The notes beneath the pieces were generated by a model. The model was not told where the DNA came from. It did not search any database and saw only the letters and a program-made list of their open reading frames with translations. This document shows positions 1 to 11,325 of a DNA stretch of 64,000 bases, in pieces. This DNA comes from Botryotinia globosa. Taxonomy: Eukaryota > Ascomycota > Leotiomycetes > Helotiales > Sclerotiniaceae. Position 1 is the stretch's first letter. Each line of letters starts with the position of its first letter. The stretch lies in the NCBI GenBank assembly GCA_014898425.1, contig RCSZ01000015.1, positions 186,001-250,000 on the forward strand, read 5' to 3'. A program made the position numbers and the translations under genes.

Positions 1-151
1 CTGGTTCAGATAGTATATCTGGAAAAATATATAAATACTTTTCATGTTATTGAATGGGGGCCAACCCCCAAACCCCCTTACCTCGCTACGATCGAATTTT
101 TCGGTACAGAAGAATCTGAAAATGAAGTTGATATTGAATGCAAATATCTAT
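1..151. other. Non-coding end of window with a repeat shared with 50.6 kb
   Basis: No gene is visible. Bases 54-95 match bases 50637-50678 inside the transposon block at 38 of 42 positions. The shared stretch has a G5 run, two C5 runs and a CCTCGCTACG core. One of the differences (CCAA here, CTAA there) is of the RIP type. This is probably the scar or end of a dispersed repeat just downstream of the channel gene. Confidence 0.6.
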
Positions 152-2886
152 CTACATCTCATCATCCCCACCCATTCCCTTATCCGCCATAAACAATCTT
201 GTTAACTCCTCTATCCTCTTCCCCAATTCATCAACTTTATTTTCTAATCTTCTTTCTCTTTCGCTTGTCCTCTCGTCTTCTTCTTCTGTCCTTTGTATTC
301 TTCGTGCTGTATCATCATCCTCTCCTCCTAACCCACTATTTTCTCCCTCAAACGTCAATTTCTTATTAGGTTTTCCATTTCCTTTTCCATTACATTGTCC
401 ACAATTACCCACATCAGAAGAACATCCATCTTTCCTCCCCCTAAGGCCTCCCTCCCACTTTCCACTGACAAGTGGACTCGCCTCTCCATCTCTAATACCC
501 GGTCCATCCATAAAATGCAATGAATTATTTGTACCCGTCCTACTCGTCAAGAACTTCTTCTTCGCTTTTCCTTTATATGCTGGTTCTCCACTCATACTTG
601 TCGTTCTACCAGCTCCGCTATGAGGTGTAGATGGTACTGTAGCAATTGGTGTGCGGGGGAAAGATGATGGATCTTGTATATGTTCATTAACACCTTCGAA
701 GATGTTAATTGCGAGTACAATTGGCGCATGTGTTGCTTTCAGTAGCCCTATTCGGATTCTACGTAATGTAGAAGAACTCATGAAGAGTCTAAGTGGTCTG
801 ATGAGAATGAGAGGGATGAGATTGAGTGGCGGGTAAAAGTGCGTAAGTCGGTTAGAAGTGGAGGATTCAAGCACGTAAACCGAGTATACAAACAAATATT
901 CTTCTTTGGCATGGGAAAAAACTCTCGAAAAGCTATCACTCAAGATACTTATTAAGGAGGTTATTAGTAGAATCTGGGTCAAGATAACGAAGATTATCAT
1001 AAGTGGAGGACCAAATTGAGGTGATATTTGGTTCATTATATCAAAACCAAGGTATGAAGATCCGAAGAATACTTTGAGGAGAACCCAAGACATTTCGCCC
1101 AAGGTAAATGAATCGCGGGCTAGGAGGGTAAATGTTGTTAGAAAACCGAGGTAAAGAATTAGGACGATGACCATAAATTTAACGAAGTCTTTGGCCATAG
1201 CCTTTAGACAAGGAATCAAAGTGCCAAAGTATGGATGGAGACTAAGAAGTGAACATATTCTAAAGTAATGTTAGTCCTATATCGATCCGACACACGTGAC
1301 AAGAAATGACCGGGGTTGTGCTTAGTGTAGAATATAAGCGAGGCGCTAACCCCAGTCCCGGTTATTTCCTGTCACGTGTACCAAAACCCTCTCCTGGGAC
1401 GTAGGACAGTCTGACAAAATCCATGAAGACCCTCGACCTTTAAGAATGGTCCTGTTTCTGAATGATATATCACGAACTCACCTTGGAAATAAAAACAATG
1501 CCTCTAGGGATAGAATGTCAAAAGCCATGTCGATAATAATCCCATCATCCTTCGTCAAACCAATGACACCTAGATAACTTTAGACACTTTCAGGTATTAA
1601 ATCAAGGAGTACTAACGAGTGATTAGGAAAGCAGCTCCTATCAAAATAATCATCAAATCACAAGTATTCCATATATCAACTGCATAGAATATCGAGCCCG
1701 CATCTATGAACTCTCCAAGCTCATCATATGCAAAAGCAGCAAACCATACATAGAGAATAATTTCAAGGGGCGTAATGTAATATCTGCAAATATGTTAGAC
1801 ATTGGGAGGACTGGAAGGGCAGATAGGACAGAATGACAGAAGGACAGAAGGACAGAAGGACTTACGGATTCCGTTCAACAAGAACTGCATAATATAGAAA
1901 TAGGAAAGAAGCAAAGAATAAAACTTCAAAAGCTTTGATATATCTTGGTACTCTCAATCTCGAAAAGGGGTCGGACTTCTTCCTATTATAAAACTGAGCT
2001 TTCTTTTGAGTATGCTCACTCAAACTTTCCCAAAATGTTATATCTCCTTTCCAAATACCAGTTATAATTTTTTGAACAATGCGCTGGCTGAGGAATTTTT
2101 TGCAATCCGCTACCGCCGCAATCTCAAGAGCATTCAATCCTGTGAAAGAAGATGTTGGATCATCCTCATCATCATCCATATCATCATGAGTAAAGAATGA
2201 TCCCATATGTGAAATAGACCGTAAAAGTTCAGTCTTTTTATTCTGACTAGGTGGTCTTGTACTAGGAGGATAATCCCTTTCTCTGAATTGTGGCAATAAA
2301 CTCGAATGTTCCGTAGCTTGACTTTCCTCTGGTTCTTCTGCTGCACCATCTGCACCACCTGTTGATCGTTGAAGAGTAGGTGAAGGTAATTCGTATAAGC
2401 AAAAATCGACAGCATCTCTTTCTGATACACGACTTAGAAATCTCCATGCCACTATTTCACATGCGCTCGCTCGAGTTTCGTTGATTCCGCGATCATCATC
2501 TACATCGAGGGTAGAAAAATGCCACTTGAGGGTTCTGTATAATCTCAATTATTACTGGATTCGTGATATATAATGATTTGCTACTGACAAGATTGCATTG
2601 ATAATGGCGGGATTCGTAACATTTTCGACGAGATGTTCAACTAGTATTCGAATTTTGTTTCCCGCAGATGTAGTTCGTAATTGTTCAAAGGTTGAAGGAA
2701 GGACAATTTCATCGACAAAGTATCTAGCAAGGCAGGATACGTTAGATGGATATCATAGCATGGCAACTTGTAGCGTACATACATTGATAAAGTCTTTACC
2801 ACTTTGACAAAAGGGTCATGATGAACAATCGTTGGTAACTTCACCAATATCTGTCCCTCAAATAGGGAATCATCAGTTGACTCCAT
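152..2886 (-). CDS. yvc1: Vacuolar TRP-type cation (calcium release) channel, Yvc1-like
   Basis: The six-exon model is 2886-2783, 2723-2589, 2534-1866, 1783-1617, 1569-1482 and 1259-152, giving 756 residues. Frames join exactly at every GT/AG junction. In Yvc1/TRPY proteins this non-selective channel releases Ca2+ from the vacuole. Visible family marks are the exon 4 segment EIILYVWFAAFAYDELGEF, the helix at about 412-434, the pore loop FGSSYLGFDIMN at about 453-464, the last helix at about 473-494, and the conserved LKATHAPIVLAI stretch after it. The N-terminal 300 residues are cytosolic, with an acidic insert (DDMDDDEDD). The C-terminal 50 residues are a charged coiled coil ending DDEM. The fifth intron (222 bases) is three to four times longer than the others and carries an inverted repeat. 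The gene diverges from the PI31-like gene. Family assignment is firm; the exact start is the only ATG before the conserved DSLFEG region. Confidence 0.9.
1291..1380. repeat. Inverted repeat (MITE-like) inside a Yvc1 intron
   Basis: The arms begin ACACGTGACA and end TGTCACGTGT. They pair over about 25 bases with two mismatches (ACAAGAAATGACCGGG against the complement of CCCGGTTATTTCCTGT) and enclose a short unpaired centre. The element fills much of the intron at 1260-1481. It could be a small non-autonomous DNA transposon or a transcribed hairpin. Confidence 0.6.
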
Positions 2887-3461
2887 ATTGGATTGTGGAG
2901 ATGGGCGGTGGGTAAAAGAGTGAGCTCAAAGCTCAATTAAGTAGCCCTAAGATCAATTGATATAGAGGTGTATTGAATCGAAAACGATAAGAAGATTATG
3001 CGACGCAATTGAAAGGCATGGAAAAAAGTTGTACGAAGATGTTACTGGCGTTACTGGCGTCGAAGTTTTACATGTTGGCGTCGAAGTTTTACATGTTCTA
3101 GGCCCTATACAATATAGTTCTGTTTAGCTAGAGATACCAAAATAATTGCAGGGGTATTTTTGTGACCCTGAGCAAACTGCGCCACGGCATAAGCGGACTT
3201 TGCCGGGGTATGCCGCCACTTAAACGTCACTAAACATAACCTTAAAATGGATGGGTTGATAGCCCCAGGCAGTAGCTTGACTTCGCCATGCACCCCCGCA
3301 TTCCGTTTGTTTCCTCATACAATTAAATTCATTTGTACCTTTTATCACTCTTCACTTGAAAGTTTGAAGACTTCACTTCACTTCACTCCAGATCGTCAAT
3401 ATCAAGAGGCATCAATACATCGAAATAATCACAGACGAACGATACAAACTCATCCGCCAAG
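2887..3461. promoter_or_regulatory. Divergent promoter region, Yvc1 / PI31-like
   Basis: These 575 bases separate two genes transcribed away from each other and must hold both promoters. A tandem duplication of a roughly 21-base unit (TTGGCGTCGAAGTTTTACAT) occurs at about 3053-3096. No gene is supported here; short reading frames lack conserved content. Confidence 0.55.
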
Positions 3462-4668
3462 ATGGCAAATAATCCACTCAGTCCAGATTCCATTCTGCAT
3501 CATATGGCAGAAGCTTTACCTACTCATCAAAAAGGTGATACCGATTCCGATATCAGTAGTTCATACGAAGCCATCGCCCTATTCTCCCATGCATGTATGA
3601 TCGCAGTTGGATTTCGACTCATCGGATTTGCAGAAGGTCAAGAGAATAGTTGGTCTCTCTCAGTACAAGTCCTCATTCAAAGTACAAATGTTAACAAACC
3701 CACCAGAATCCGAATGCGCACAACTTGCCCCCAGATTATCCTCGAAATGGAATTCTTCCTTTGGATCCCATTCATTCCTCTACGCTCACTCACAATCCTC
3801 TATGAACTACGTCGTCAAAATCGATCGACTAGGTGGCAAGGCTGAAATCCGAGGAATAGGACTTGGAGATGAGAAAATTACCCGTCTGGAAATCACAGCC
3901 AGAGATTACGTTTCCACCTCTGCGCTCCCTTTACGAATCCCTTTTACAAACGACCAAGAAGATCGTTCAGATCTCAAATCAAGGCTCAAAGAAATTTTTA
4001 TCTCTCCTCCCAGAATCGCAGATCTCGCTTCCCTCTTCAAAATAAATATCATCCAAAGACTCATTCCATCTTTACAGAAAGAAGGATACGAAGATTCTCA
4101 ACAAGGTGTAGGTGAGAGCGCAGGTGAAGCCTCTCGGGTTCATGACGAAAGAGAAGAAACACAAGCTCGACGAAATCCTTTACCAAACCCCACAGCCGAT
4201 CCACGTCTTCCAGCACCAGCTCGTCCATATCCATATAATGATCCCCTTGCCGACCCACCACGTCGTCCCATCCCCGCTGGAGATTTCCCTCCTCCTGGTT
4301 TCGATGATGAATTGGATCTTAATCGTCTCCGACGCCCTGATCCTCGAGGAACGATTTCCCCTTTCAATATCGGTCATGATGATTTACATCCTGCAGGTCT
4401 AGGACCCAACGATCCTTTCCCCGGATCTTTTACAGGTGGGGCAGGAGCTAGAGGATTAGGTGGAATTGGAGGTATGCATCCTACATTTGATGATCCTCTA
4501 TTTGCAGGTCAAGGACAGAGATTAGGGGGTGGTAGAGGAGTATTCAACCCGCAAGCTCCGCCAGGTGCAAGATATGATCCTTTGGGGCCGGGTGATGGAC
4601 CTCAAAGAGGTGGAGGTGGAAGACCACCCAATCCATTTATGGGGTACGGGGATGGGGATTTCATGTGA
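3462..4668 (+). CDS. PI31-like proteasome regulator
   Basis: There are two exons, 3462-3636 and 3707-4668, giving 378 residues. The intron (70 bases, GTCAAG donor, TTAAC branch point, CCACCAG acceptor) is needed to join frames and gives FAEESECAQLAPRLSSKWN. PI31 (PSMF1; Fub1 in yeast) binds the 20S proteasome and affects its activity and assembly. The N-terminal 170 residues match the PI31 N domain: SYEAIALFSHA, then SHSFLYAHSQSSMNYVVK, then DRLGGKAEIRG. The second half is Pro/Gly/Asp-rich, disordered and repetitive (ADPRLPAP, NDPLADPP, YDPLGPG), as in PI31 C-termini. The protein ends GDGDFM. It is longer than human PI31 (271 residues), the extra length lying in the Pro/Gly tail. It diverges from the channel gene. 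Confidence 0.88.
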
Positions 4669-5450
4669 TTATGAGTAAGAGAAAGAAAAGACGTAAGTCA
4701 AGGTATTGAAGGGAAAGGCAATGGGATGGAAGGGAAAGGGAGCTGCAATAGTTGATAGGATATAAGGTAAGGGAAAGAAAAGAAAGGAAAGGAAAACGGT
4801 AGGTATTATGATTTCACAAAGTACAGAATTTCAACGAACCAAACCAAACCAAATCACGCAAGCGATCAAAAATGCAATTACGACAATACTACACCACACT
4901 ATAACACAATACACCGCATCACAATATTCAATAATAAATCACAATTCATGAATAGCCAAAATATGATAATTCATATAATTCACATAATTCTTTCCCCTCT
5001 CTTCTTAAAATCCGTGTATGTAATCCCATAAGTAATGTAATAGGTATTCAAAGCTATATGCTGAGCTGAGCTGTGTGTGTATATAATGCTCTGCTCTTCT
5101 CCCTCTTTAACTCTGTCCAATACTAAATCAAACACGCTGGTACTTTCTTGTACTTCTCACCACACGTGCAAACCAACCAACCACCAACATGAGTAACAAT
5201 AACAATAATATATCTTCTCCCAACTCCAAACCACGTACGTACGTGTAAGTATTAGGTATTAGGTATCTACTTTCCGTGTGTATCTCATCTCATCTTATCT
5301 CATCTGGTCTCATCATCTCCATCCATCCACCCCATCCTATCCCGTCTCATAAATTCCACACTCTCAAAACCCCACCATGCAGACAGCCCCCCTTTCTCCT
5401 CGCTACTAATTTTACCACTCACCCTAAACCCTCACGGCTCAAATATCACT
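4669..5450. other. Intergenic region between convergent genes
   Basis: This region lies between the 3' ends of the PI31-like (+) and Sec14-like (-) genes. It starts with purine-rich GGAAAGG runs and then turns CT- and AT-rich. No conserved reading frame, RNA gene or clear hairpin is seen. It probably holds both 3' untranslated regions. Confidence 0.5.
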
Positions 5451-7263
5451 TCAATGATGACCCGTTAATTTTCCCTTCAAACCACCCAAAAGACTCTTCC
5501 TTTTATCCTTTTTATCACTTGCACCCGGCGTACTCGAAGTTTCAGAACCACCAGCCACCGAACCCGCTACAGGAGACATAGGTAAGGCTGGTACCTCATC
5601 ATGAATACTTTCCTGTTGAGTCGTTGCCTTTGACAATTCTCCCGCAGCTGCTACTGGTTCGGCTCCAGCTCCATCATGGTTAAGATTTGGATCTAATGGA
5701 TTTGCCGTTGTTGTGGTGTGAGATTCTGTTGTTCCATTTACGAGGACCTCGTCTGCTGGGGGACTGGTAATGGATAAATTGTTTAATCCATCTTGAGCTG
5801 TGTGAAAAGTCTCTAATTCAGGTCTTGAATTAGAGACTACTTCATCATTTTCAATCGCGAGTTCATCTATTGGGATACCTTGATTCAAAGGAGAATTGGT
5901 CCCGGGGATAGTATTTATGACCGCGGGTGTTGCGCCAGGTACTTCGAGTGTTGATGATTGAACGGGTAATGGAGTTTCGGTGGTTGCATCTGTAGCGATT
6001 TTCCCCATATTATCATTATCCTTGATAGTTTTCTTAATTATGCAAACTTCTTCTCTCCTCTCCTTCTTTTCACTACTTCCAACTGCGATCGCTTGAATAG
6101 ATTCTTGATCTTTGGTATTGACCCAATACATGGGTCCTCCTGGAAATGAGCCAGCTCCATTCCAAGTGGTAACTGCTTCTAATGCCGGATCCAAAGTAGG
6201 CATATCTCCAAATTCGAATTCTAATTCACCGCCATATTTCTTGGGAATATTTCTAGGCTCGATAAAGGCTTCTAAAGTTGACTTGACATCGTTGTGACTG
6301 ATAATGAAGATTTTGGATGTGGTAATTGGATCAAACCATTTTTTAACCCAACCCCAAACTGTTGGAAAGAAACTTGGTGCACCAATAATCTGAAAATGTG
6401 AGTTAGTGAGTTTCCAATATTCCAACTCATACACAACTTACAAAAATGCGGTCAAGAGTTTCCGGGTAATGAGCTGTAGCCAAAGTGCTTGCATCTTGCA
6501 TATGCCCTCTCAAATTCCAAAATTGTTTCAATCCAACTCCAGAAATATCAACAATATTATTACTTTGTGTGATGGGTGTTCGAGGATGATCTCGATCGGT
6601 AAGAACTGTACATAATGGCATAACAAATCGTGTAAGGTTTTCGTATAAAGCAAATAAGCGCAATAACTTTCCAGACGTTTTGCCATCTTGTTTGGTTTTC
6701 GTATGTGTGTCGACGGCGGATTTCTCATATGCAGACATTCGTTTACCAGTCAAATATGATACTTCGAATACGTATACAGGAATACCACGTCGATCGCGTC
6801 GTCCTGTCCATTGCGGGTACTATATCAAGATAATTAGGAGGGGTGTCGATGAACGTGGAGAATGGGGGACTTTACAAGTCTGCGGGTTTCTTCGTAATGT
6901 TCCAAATCAATAGTCTCATACAATTGATCTAATTCATTCTCTTTTCGCCATTCTTCTGTCTCTGAAAATTGTTTGAGGGCATCTACCACAATAAACCGAC
7001 GCGCTCGGAGAAATCGCCTAAGATAATCATCAGCAGGCGCTTAGGAAAGAATCTCGAACGGATACATACAGAAGTGTAGCATCTTCGTGTGATGCAGGTT
7101 CATCACTTCCATTTCCAGGCTTGTACAAACCCTTCTCTGCGCAAACAACCTTGAAGTTATTCAAAGCCGCTTCTTCCTCTGTTGTAAGATGACCGAGATG
7201 CCCTTGAGGAAATCCATACTCGACCACTGCTGACTGAACTCTATGAGCCGGTCCTGAAGACAT
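5451..7263 (-). CDS. Sec14-like CRAL-TRIO phospholipid-transfer protein with long tail
   Basis: Four exons (7263-7070, 7017-6876, 6819-6442, 6389-5451) give 550 residues. The CRAL-TRIO N region contains LLRFLRARRF near residue 64, joined across intron 1. The lipid-binding domain contains NIVDISGVGLKQFWNLRGH, then AHYPETLDRIFIIGAPSFFP across intron 3, then FIEPRNIPKKYGGELEF near residue 290. These are hallmarks of Sec14-type proteins that exchange phosphatidylinositol and phosphatidylcholine between membranes. The core (about 300 residues) is followed by about 250 residues of low-complexity, Ser/Thr/Pro-rich sequence. That tail ends in a basic stretch (KDKRKSLLGGLKGKLTGHH) that could bind acidic membranes. 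The start is the ATG at 7263; an in-frame upstream TTG is not needed. Which Sec14 subgroup it belongs to cannot be fixed by eye. Confidence 0.9.
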
Positions 7264-8623
7264 AACTAATAAGATATTCAAGAAAGCTTCCCCAAAAAAT
7301 CGAAGAAGAGTGAGGATTCAAGGTTGGAAATAATAAGTAGTGAAAACTTGAAGCAAAAGAAAAAAGTATTAAATTTTGTTTACAAGTAACAGCTCAATGT
7401 ATGGGATTCGGCTTTTTGAGCGGGTCCGTCGGACGTCTCGTCATACCAATATGTGATATGAGTAATCGATAATTGATGTCAAATGTTGGTAAGAAAACAA
7501 ACTTTTTTTTTTGGTTATGACTAATCGCATTCGACGTCCACCAGTCTGTCTTGGATATGATAAATCCGTTCCGATATATAATTTGATGTCAACAATAAGG
7601 TCGGAAAAATGTGAAAATTTGAATAGTTCATGGATTTTCCTCATCATCTTCCGTTATTCATCCGTTCACCAAGGCTGATGTGGTCATCTTTTAACGATAA
7701 AGGCGGAAAATTGGAAGAATCCGAGCATCCGACGGAGATTGGATGTGTTTGAGCATAACCTTTCCTCTTGGATGTGATGGTATCTAGATGTATACAGAGT
7801 AGGTGAAGGGGACCTTGGGAGATGGAGAAAAAGTGTGTATAGAAGATATGATAGAAGATATGATAGAGGATAGAGTATAGAGTACTTTTATATTGACTCA
7901 ATCCCAACCAGACTATCATCAAGTTCTCTCAAAGAACCATTTGAATTCCGTTGACTAGATTAGATATCTGGATTCAGTCATCATAGTCATCATAGTCATC
8001 ATAGTCATCATAGACAATGAATATTGAAGTTGATATCATGATACTCACAGGAATGTCTTGACATTCTGATTTATCAGCATTCTCATCCACGATAAGAAGG
8101 ATATAGAAGTGATAATTGAAGAGGAGATGAAAGAGCTTCATGAAAGAAGATTAAACTCAATTATATTTCCGGGTCCCTTTCCTATATTTATAATCTTCCT
8201 AACCTACCTAAATAACTGATAGCTGACATATGATATGACATCGGAATCTTTTCCAGACATGCCATTTATCTACAGTATTTCTATTCGTGTCCCCTCCAAA
8301 GCATCGCATCACATCACCGGTAGCACCGGTAGTCATCGTACTCGTAATCCACGCGGGTAACCCCGCCAAATAAATCCAACCCTGGCATAATTATACCCTC
8401 CAACAGTTCAAAACACCTGGACCCCTCTGAAGCTCCATTCCACTCAATCACTAAAGCCTCACTCACGATCAACCCCACTTCAATACATAACCCCATCATT
8501 CATTGATTCTTACGCAGACCTCTTTTCTTCTTCTTCTTCTTCTTCTTCTTCTTCTTCTTCTTCTTCTTCTTCTTCTTCCTCCCCTCCCCTCCCCTCTTCC
8601 CACTGAGTGTATTTCCATCATCC
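7264..8623. promoter_or_regulatory. Divergent intergenic region with microsatellites
   Basis: These 1.36 kb lie between the Sec14-like (-) and molybdopterin-domain (+) genes and hold both promoters. They contain a 9-base tandem repeat (TCATCATAG, about four copies, 7977-8014) and a (CTT)n tract of about 50 bases at 8526-8578. The CTT tract sits about 45 bases before the ATG of the next gene and so is probably promoter or 5' leader. No conserved protein is seen on either strand. Confidence 0.55.
8526..8578 (+). repeat. (CTT)n microsatellite upstream of the molybdopterin-domain gene
   Basis: About 17 uninterrupted CTT triplets are followed by CCTCCCC runs, and the start codon is at 8624. Pyrimidine-rich tracts just before start sites are common in filamentous fungi. 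Confidence 0.85.
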
Positions 8624-9917
8624 ATGTTCTCCCGCTTCTCTCAATTAGCTAGACATCTTTCTCGTCCCTTACCAAATTACGCTCATAATTCTGCCGCTGC
8701 ATATACATTTTCAAATAAAGTCATGACATCATCAGTGTCCGCCGACGAACGTAACTCGAGAACCATTCATACGGCAGCATGTTTGATTATTGGTGATGAA
8801 GTACTCGGGGGAAAGGTCAGTGATGATTAGGAGTTTATTCTATTAGGGATGTCAAGGGCATAATGGCTAATATATATATGTGCTTCTGTACAGACGGTCG
8901 ATGTAGGTTCGAAATATAAATATGGAAGAAAATTAAAATATTGATAGGATTGGCAGACAAATTCGGCTTATTTTGCAAAGTTTTGTTTCAAGCATGGAAT
9001 AGTAGAATACCTATCCAAAGAATACATACCCAAGGAGGAGATTTTGACTTTTGAATAGAATCTCAAGCGTATCGAGGTTATTGCAGATGATGAGGATGAA
9101 ATCATTGAAGCTGTTAGACGTATGTCAAACAACTATGATTTCATAGTCACATCTGGAGGAATTGGTCCAACGTGCGTTGAAAACCATATCCAGGTATACA
9201 TACACCCCAGCTAACACAATCTAGACACGATGATATTACTTATCAATCCATTGGAAGAGCATTTGGACTTGAATTGAAGCTTCACCAAGAAACTTATGAA
9301 AAGATGAAGAGATTATCCAAACCTCATCCATCTCAACCAAACTTCAACTGGGATGAAGATTCTCCAGCGAAAAAAGCTAAACTTCGCATGGTGGAATTGC
9401 CATTAGATGAATCTCGGGATTTGTCAAAGCAAGTTATATTCCCATGTGAAGATCTTTGGGTTCCAGTTGCTTGCATCAATGGCAATATTCATATCTTACC
9501 TGGGATTCCAAGACTTTTCGAAAGATTGTTGGAGGGTTTGAAACCATTTTTACTTCCTCGGTTGACAGATCCTGAAGGCAAGGGTATCTGTAGAGTTATG
9601 ATTTCAACTCCCATGTCAGAGAGTGCTGTAGCACCATATCTCACAGAATTGGCTGCCAAGGTAGAACCAAAGGGTATCAAGGTTGGAAGTTATCCTCGAT
9701 GGGGAAAAGCACACAATACCGTTACTTTAGTTGGAAGGTAAAGATCACTTGAGTGTCAATGACCATCCCTTTGCTCGATCACTGACCATTTAATAGGGAT
9801 CAAGAATACTTGGAAAGCTTAATCGCTGAAGTAGAGAAGAATGTCAATGGACATCGTGTCTTGATAGAAGGAGAAGATGATGTTGAAGGCGAACACAAGG
9901 AGTGCGATATTTCATAA
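8624..9917 (+). CDS. Molybdopterin-binding (MoCF/CinA/FLAD1-type) domain protein
   Basis: Six exons (8624-8815, 8894-8902, 8957-9001, 9059-9171, 9225-9737, 9797-9917) give 330 residues. The joined sequence reads [25 protein letters not shown], then IEVIADDEDEI, then TSGGIGPTHDDITYQSIG. This is the MoaB/MogA-like fold also found in CinA and in the N-terminal half of FAD synthase (FLAD1). Exon 2 is only 9 bases (Thr-Val-Asp) and is required by the conserved G-K-T-V-D-T-N motif. The first 33 residues (MFSRFSQLARHLSRPL...) look like a mitochondrial presequence. A second in-frame ATG at 8723 (Met34) could start a cytosolic form; this is inference. No PAPS-reductase-like FAD synthase half follows, so it is a stand-alone domain. 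Substrate and reaction are unknown for such fungal proteins. Confidence 0.88.
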
Positions 9918-10439
9918 ATTTTTCTCTTTCCCCAAAGCATTTCCCTAACAATTTCCAGAACATCTCAATAAGGATTTTCCTGGTTGGATATTAAATTTCG
10001 AAATTTCCCCTCCTTTCATCTCATCTCTCGGGAGTCCCATCAGTCAAGGAATCATAGGGTAAAAGTACCGATACAAGCGCTGTCACTCCCTGTCAGATTA
10101 AGAATAATCAAACGATTGCGTAGACCGTTGACCGATAACCGTTAAATTTCTCAGATTTTAACATTTCTCCCCTTCCCCCTGAGCCTGGGGCACGTCAAAT
10201 CAAATCAAATCCATTGTAAGATCTTACATAGTTTAAATTTCTAGCCGTGCACACGTCGAAATTCAGGGGGAAAATTCGGCTCCCTATCAAAGTTTTTGAG
10301 ATCAAGACCCGTTCTAATCTGTGTATCGATGTTGGATTTAAATTATTATGAATCATGTTGCGAATTGTCATTTTAGAGGTTAGGAGGTTATGATTTTGCA
10401 TTTGAGTAAGTGGGTGAGGTGTGATTTATGGAATGGAAT

Positions 10440-10524
10440 TTATGTATATATGTATGTATATATGTATGTATATATATATGTATGTATGTATATATGTATG
10501 TGTATATATGTATGTATATATGTA
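10440..10524. repeat. (TATG)/(TATA) microsatellite
   Basis: A run of TATGTATATA-type units covers about 85 bases. It could extrude as an AT-rich hairpin. No gene overlaps it. Confidence 0.85.
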
Positions 10525-11190
10525 TGAGCTAAAGTACGTGTGAATTTCCAGAATACAGAATACAGAATACATAATACCTAATAGGTATCAATCAGTTCCT
10601 AGAATTCCAATATACATTACATTACATGACGCTACTCTCTGTGATTGCAATGTGTGTGATGTGATGTGATTGACGTGATGTGATTGTGATGGAATCGGAA
10701 ATTAATCGATTAATTGCTTCTAGAAGAATGAGATGGATGGAGGTATTGGAGGGACTCGGTCACTCGGGAGAGATGGTTGGTGAGGGAGTGAGGGTTGTAA
10801 AATGAAAATTGGAGATTGTTCATTGGGAGATTGATTGGAGTGAGTGAGTGTGGGTTGGGTGAGTGGGTGAGTGGGTGAGTGGGTGGGTGTTTGGGCTCTG
10901 GGAGTTTGGAGAGGTGATGTGAAATGAGATTAGATGGGATGAGAGAGAAAATGAATTGAAATTTTTGTGGTTGTGTTTTAGATTGTTATTGTTATTGTTA
11001 TTGTTATTGAGGTTGATGGTTGATGGTTGGCGGTTGGCGGTTATGGGATGGGGATGGGAATAGTGATTATAACGATGTTGAATAGAGGTGAGGGGGGAGG
11101 GGCTCTTTAGAGAGATTTTTTTAATAAGAAAAATAGATATTCAGAAATTGAGAAATTGGAGATTAGTTTTTTTTATCTATTTATTGGAGT

Positions 11191-11325
11191 ATAGTAGTTG
11201 TAGTAGTGGTAGTAATAGTAGTAATAGTAGTAGTAGTAATAGTAGTTGTAGTAGTGGTAGTAATAGTAGTAATAGTAGTAGTAGTAATAGTAGTTGTAGT
11301 AGTAGTAGTAGTAGTATAGTAGTAA
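11191..11325 (+). repeat. (TAG)n tract with a 48-base higher-order repeat
   Basis: TAG/TAT/TGT triplets are arranged in a 48-base compound unit (AGTAGTTGTAGTAGTGGTAG...) that occurs twice in full and once in part. One frame reads as Ser/Asn/Gly runs and the opposite strand as poly-Tyr, both artefacts of the repeat. Confidence 0.85.

Noticed and set aside
138..623. 161-codon plus-strand frame
   Set aside because: Antisense shadow of the C-terminal part of the Yvc1-like channel.
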